DNA of 8,637 nucleotides, taken from contig JBNJGU010000125.1 of NCBI GenBank assembly GCA_051747985.1, positions 1 to 8,637 on the forward strand. The letters are read 5' to 3'. Made by a program: the position numbers and the translations under genes. The notes under the pieces are model-generated. The model ran no database searches, was not told the origin of the DNA, and saw nothing but the letters and a program-made list of their open reading frames with translations. Below are positions 7,067 through 8,637 of the stretch, piece by piece; positions within the stretch are counted from its first letter, which is position 1; each line of letters opens with the position of its first letter. This stretch comes from PWQG01 sp051747985. GTDB lineage: Bacteria; Pseudomonadota; Gammaproteobacteria; Pseudomonadales; Pseudohongiellaceae.

Positions 7067-7612
7067 TCAGCCAAACATGCCGGTCTGCCAGCCCATGGCT
7101 AGCAGACTGCCGACCGTAATCGGAATGGCATAGGGCAAGGAAGTGGCCCCCATGTTCTCTTCCGCCTGATAAGCAGGCAGGCGCTTCGTCACCATTGCCA
7201 GGGTGAGCAGATCTTTCAGTTTTGTCATCAAGCGTCCAGTCTGCCCGCCAAGAACCGTCAGCATCAGTGCCATTGCAGCGCCCAGTACCACCGTGGCCAG
7301 TGCTATGGCCATGGCTGTGTCCAGTGAGCCGCCAATGGCGCCGGCTGCCGCCAGAAGCTTGACATCGCCGGCGCCGAGCCAGCCGGCGGCAAAAAAAATA
7401 AACATGCCCACGAGCAGGGCGGATCCGGCGAGGAGAGCTGACCCAGCGCCGCTCCATCCGTCTAACGCGCCGTGAAGTACGACGCCAAGGACGAAGCCCG
7501 AGACACTCAGCCAATTGGGTATGCGCCTTGTGCCGATGTCAAACGCGGTGGCTGGCAGCAGAACGAGCGCAGCCAATACGATGGAGCTGAGATGCGAACT
7601 TTCCAGTGTCAT
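7067..7612 (-). CDS. cpaA: CpaA/TadV prepilin peptidase (A24 family)
   Basis: A 181-residue integral-membrane aspartic peptidase that cleaves the leaders of Flp-type pilins and TadE/F pseudopilins. The two catalytic aspartates are visible: Asp25 in AFDIGTRRIPN and Asp83 in GAGDVK (the GxGD motif). Several hydrophobic segments are seen (about 10-24, 37-50, 58-76, 100-120, 160-178). The N-terminal methylase domain of classical PilD is missing, as is normal for this family. The ATG at 7612 is the only common start downstream of an in-frame TGA seven codons upstream, yet no Shine-Dalgarno sequence precedes it. The T-run of an intrinsic terminator ends 9 bases before the start. Together these suggest low expression compared with the pilin upstream. 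Confidence 0.95.
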   Translation of the reverse strand: MTLESSHLSSIVLAALVLLPATAFDIGTRRIPNWLSVSGFVLGVVLHGALDGWSGAGSALLAGSALLVGMFIFFAAGWLGAGDVKLLAAAGAIGGSLDTAMAIALATVVLGAAMALMLTVLGGQTGRLMTKLKDLLTLAMVTKRLPAYQAEENMGATSLPYAIPITVGSLLAMGWQTGMFG

Positions 7613-7621
7613 AATCAGATC

Positions 7622-7682
7622 AAAAAACCATCAGCATGGAACACCACTGAACTCTGCCTTGGAATGGCGGGCCATGCTGATG
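7622..7682 (-). terminator. Intrinsic terminator/attenuator after the flp pilin gene
   Basis: On the minus strand CATCAGCATGG (7682-7672) pairs perfectly over 11 bases with CCATGCTGATG (7639-7629). It is followed by G and a run of six T (7627-7622). The 32-base loop can form a short inner stem. It lies 41 bases after the flp stop and ends 9 bases before the cpaA ATG. Partial termination here would give abundant flp mRNA and less mRNA for the assembly genes. Confidence 0.72.
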
Positions 7683-7723
7683 ATCAAGCTCCGACATGCC
7701 GAGCCTGACAAACTCCGGCGCAT

Positions 7724-7909
7724 TCAGCCGCCCGTGCCTGCAGCACTGTTCAGCGAGCTGCTGATACTGCTGAACACGTTATTAATGGATCCTTGAAGTG
7801 TCGAGATGATGCCAATTGACGCTACTGCAATCAGTGCGACAATGATCGCATATTCAACCAGCGTGGCGCCGGACTCTTCCTGCCAGAATTGCTTGAGAAG
7901 CTGTTTCAT
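7724..7909 (-). CDS. flp: Flp-type major pilin
   Basis: A 61-residue Flp pilin, the main subunit of the Tad (type IVb) pilus used in adhesion and biofilm formation. The leader ends EESG/ATLVEY: the Tad prepilin peptidase should cut after Gly14, with Glu19 at +5 followed by Tyr20, the 'Flp motif' residues. The mature form has about 47 residues: a hydrophobic helix (about 20-38) and a short Ser/Asn/Gly-rich tail without cysteines. Length and motif are typical of the family. The ATG at 7909 has AGGAG 8 bases upstream. It is followed by a terminator-like hairpin, which fits the need for many pilin copies. The 286 bases upstream hold promoter-like and palindromic sequences described separately. 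Confidence 0.97.
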   Translation of the reverse strand: MKQLLKQFWQEESGATLVEYAIIVALIAVASIGIISTLQGSINNVFSSISSSLNSAAGTGG

Positions 7910-7974
7910 TAATGGAACTCCTGTCGATCGTTGGTGAGTTATCAGAATCAGTCGGATGTATTCACGCGTTCGTT

Positions 7975-7988
7975 CGGCGGGACCGCCG
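7975..7988. repeat. GC-rich palindrome in the flp leader region
   Basis: CGGCGG (7975-7980) and CCGCCG (7983-7988) form a perfect inverted repeat around a 2-base centre, 66 bases upstream of the flp ATG. The 2-base centre is too tight for a full hairpin unless the inner pairs open, so it may act as a protein-binding site in DNA. No T-run follows on either strand. Confidence 0.5.
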
Positions 7989-8016
7989 CCAAAATCAAAG
8001 GCGCCCTACATCCTCC

Positions 8017-8052
8017 ATGAAACATTCTAAATGATGGAGAAAACCGTTTCAT
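8017..8052 (-). promoter_or_regulatory. Candidate sigma70-type flp promoter bracketed by an inverted repeat
   Basis: On the minus strand ATGAAA (8052-8047, 4 of 6 to TTGACA), a 17-base spacer and TAGAAT (8029-8024, 5 of 6 to TATAAT) make a plausible promoter with a start near 8017, giving a leader of about 107 bases before flp. The arms ATGAAAC (8052-8046) and GTTTCAT (8023-8017) form a perfect 7-base inverted repeat. One arm covers the -35 box and the other lies directly after the -10 box, as in an operator. The repeat is seen; the function is inferred. Confidence 0.35.
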
Positions 8053-8070
8053 AGGCTTGAGGGTGATTTG

Positions 8071-8086
8071 TGCCCTATTTGTTCCA
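8071..8086 (-). promoter_or_regulatory. Weak sigma54-like -24/-12 sequence upstream of flp
   Basis: The minus strand reads TGGAAC, five bases, GGGCA, with the obligatory GG and GC ten bases apart. The -24 box matches TGGCAC at 5 of 6 positions, but the -12 box matches TTGCA at only 3 of 5. A chance match is quite possible. Confidence 0.2.
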
Positions 8087-8138
8087 TTTTTGGCGTTAAG
8101 TGGTTGTCAGCATTGATTTCATGCAGAAAGAGGTGATG

Positions 8139-8153
8139 AGGGAAGTGTTCCCT
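8139..8153. repeat. 15-base palindrome between the two pilin genes
   Basis: AGGGAA (8139-8144) and TTCCCT (8148-8153) form a perfect inverted repeat with a 3-base centre. It lies 43 bases after the minor pilin stop and about 90 bases upstream of the candidate flp promoter. Size and symmetry suit a dimeric regulator, but a small hairpin or chance cannot be ruled out. Confidence 0.4.
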
Positions 8154-8195
8154 GTGGGCGAGAACCCGGAACGGCGCAGTTTCGGCCTCCAGGTG

Positions 8196-8360
8196 TCAGG
8201 ATTCGAATTCCTCCTCTACGGTATCGGCCGAAAATTGCAGAGTACTGCTGATATCTTCTCCGATCAGGCTCACAACCGAGATCAGCAGTATGGCAATCAG
8301 GAAGGTGAGTAGCATGTATTCGGTCAAGATGGCGCCGTTCTGCTTATTATTCAATGGCAT
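8196..8360 (-). CDS. Flp-like minor pilin, 54 residues
   Basis: A short gene found by reading the minus strand upstream of flp. The product has the Flp architecture: a short hydrophilic leader ending KQNG, predicted cleavage after Gly9, then AILTEY with Glu14 at +5 and Tyr15 next to it. A hydrophobic helix (about 15-34) and an acidic tail (TVEEEFES) follow. The ATG at 8360 has GGAGAG 7 bases upstream, and the 8-mer GAGTTCCA occurs just before the start codon here and in flp. The acidic tail and the divergent sequence set it apart from Flp, so it is more likely a minor pilin or pseudopilin than a second copy of the major subunit. It should be processed by the CpaA encoded downstream. It could be missed by annotation because of its length. 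Confidence 0.85.
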   Translation of the reverse strand: MPLNNKQNGAILTEYMLLTFLIAILLISVVSLIGEDISSTLQFSADTVEEEFES

Positions 8361-8480
8361 CCTGGAACTCTCCGTAGCCCTTGCACCGTTGGTATAGTAA
8401 CCCGTAGGCGACCCGAGAGGCCATCCGAAAGACTATATCTGCCCCATTTCTTCCCCTGGTAGCGGTGGTGGCGAAGAGTT

Positions 8481-8523
8481 CCGGCCGCCGACCGTCTGCA
8501 TTGGCACGTTGGTCAGCGGCCGG
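8481..8523 (-). terminator. Hairpin behind gltD, possible terminator
   Basis: On the minus strand CCGGCCGCTGACC (8523-8511) pairs with GGTCGGCGGCCGG (8493-8481) as a 13-base stem with one G-U pair and a 17-base loop. It begins 16 bases after the gltD stop. The following bases, AACTCTTCGCC, contain no real T-run, so intrinsic termination would be weak; it may instead protect the 3' end of the gltD mRNA. Confidence 0.5.
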
Positions 8524-8539
8524 CTCGTGCTTACGGCCA

Positions 8540-8637
8540 TCAGGCCATCAGAAACTCATCAATCCGTTCCGCCACGCCACGCCCCTCATTGATGGCCCAC
8601 ACCACCAGCGATTGCCCCCGTCGGCAGTCCCCCGCGG
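8540..8637 (-). CDS. gltD: Glutamate synthase small subunit, C-terminal end only
   Basis: The last 31 residues of a reading frame that enters from the right edge: AGDCRRGQ, SLVVWAINEGR, then GVAERIDEFLMA and a TGA at 8540-8542. GDCRRGQSLVVWAI-EGR is the highly conserved C-terminal motif of the NADPH-binding small subunit of glutamate synthase, where it contributes to the FAD/NADPH-binding fold. The enzyme makes glutamate from glutamine and 2-oxoglutarate in the cytoplasm. It has no link to pili; it is a housekeeping neighbour marking the edge of the tad locus. There are 179 bases between its stop and the minor pilin start. The stretch is short, but the motif is distinctive; a GltD-like paralogue remains possible. 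Confidence 0.85.
   Translation of the reverse strand, partial: AGDCRRGQSLVVWAINEGRGVAERIDEFLMA

Noticed and set aside
7620..7697. 25-codon minus-strand frame over the terminator, a possible leader peptide
   Set aside because: The stop falls at the T-run, which is suggestive, but the ribosome site is only AGG and there is no run of regulatory codons. Evidence is too thin to call a gene.
7971..7988. Second sigma54-like spacing (GG and GC ten bases apart) at the GC-rich palindrome
   Set aside because: Only the dinucleotides match; the -12 box is CCGCC. GC-rich sequence gives this by chance.
7948..8052. 34-codon minus-strand frame between the two pilin genes
   Set aside because: There is no ribosome binding site, no signal or membrane segment, and its ATG coincides with the candidate -35 box.
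8100..8312. 70-codon plus-strand frame
   Set aside because: It is antisense to the minor pilin gene and has no supporting motif or ribosome site.

Overview
The window holds most of a tad/cpa (tight adherence, Flp type IVb pilus) locus. Every gene lies on the minus strand, so the locus reads from the right end toward base 1. The far right carries the last 31 codons of a glutamate synthase small-subunit gene (gltD). The gltD tail, the GC-rich DNA and the class of the pilus proteins suggest a proteobacterium, probably a gammaproteobacterium; the genus cannot be fixed from sequence alone.

Order of transcription: gltD 3' end (8540-8637) with a GC-rich hairpin behind it; a 54-residue Flp-like minor pilin (8196-8360), short enough to be missed by usual ORF length cut-offs; a 286-base regulatory stretch with promoter-like and palindromic sequences; the main Flp pilin (7724-7909); an intrinsic terminator/attenuator (7622-7682); prepilin peptidase cpaA/tadV (7067-7612); cpaB/rcpC (6086-6985); the secretin cpaC/rcpA (4665-6065); a small lipoprotein resembling a minimal CpaD (4387-4653); a hairpin; a TadG-like protein (3144-4337); tadE (2672-3151); a second TadE/TadF-type pseudopilin (2206-2682); cpaE/tadZ (976-2157); and the first 316 codons of cpaF/tadA (1-948), which runs off the left edge. 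The inner-membrane platform genes (tadB, tadC) and tadD would be expected beyond base 1.

How the genes work together: CpaA cleaves the Gly-X4-Glu leaders of Flp, the minor pilin, TadE and the second pseudopilin. CpaF powers pilus assembly at the inner membrane and CpaE/TadZ places the machine, usually at a pole. CpaB and the lipoprotein support the outer-membrane secretin CpaC. The TadE/F/G proteins form a minor-pilin or initiation complex. Most genes are separated by under 90 bases, several have clear Shine-Dalgarno sites, and some overlap, so a long operon is likely. The hairpin after flp would let pilin mRNA accumulate above that of the machinery.

No stretch longer than 300 bases lacks a gene. 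I saw no RNA genes, CRISPR arrays, insertion sequences or attachment sites. The system itself is a known type; what is new is mostly in details: the overlooked second pilin, the attenuator abutting a cpaA start that has no ribosome binding site, the miniature CpaD-like lipoprotein, and the control region upstream of flp.
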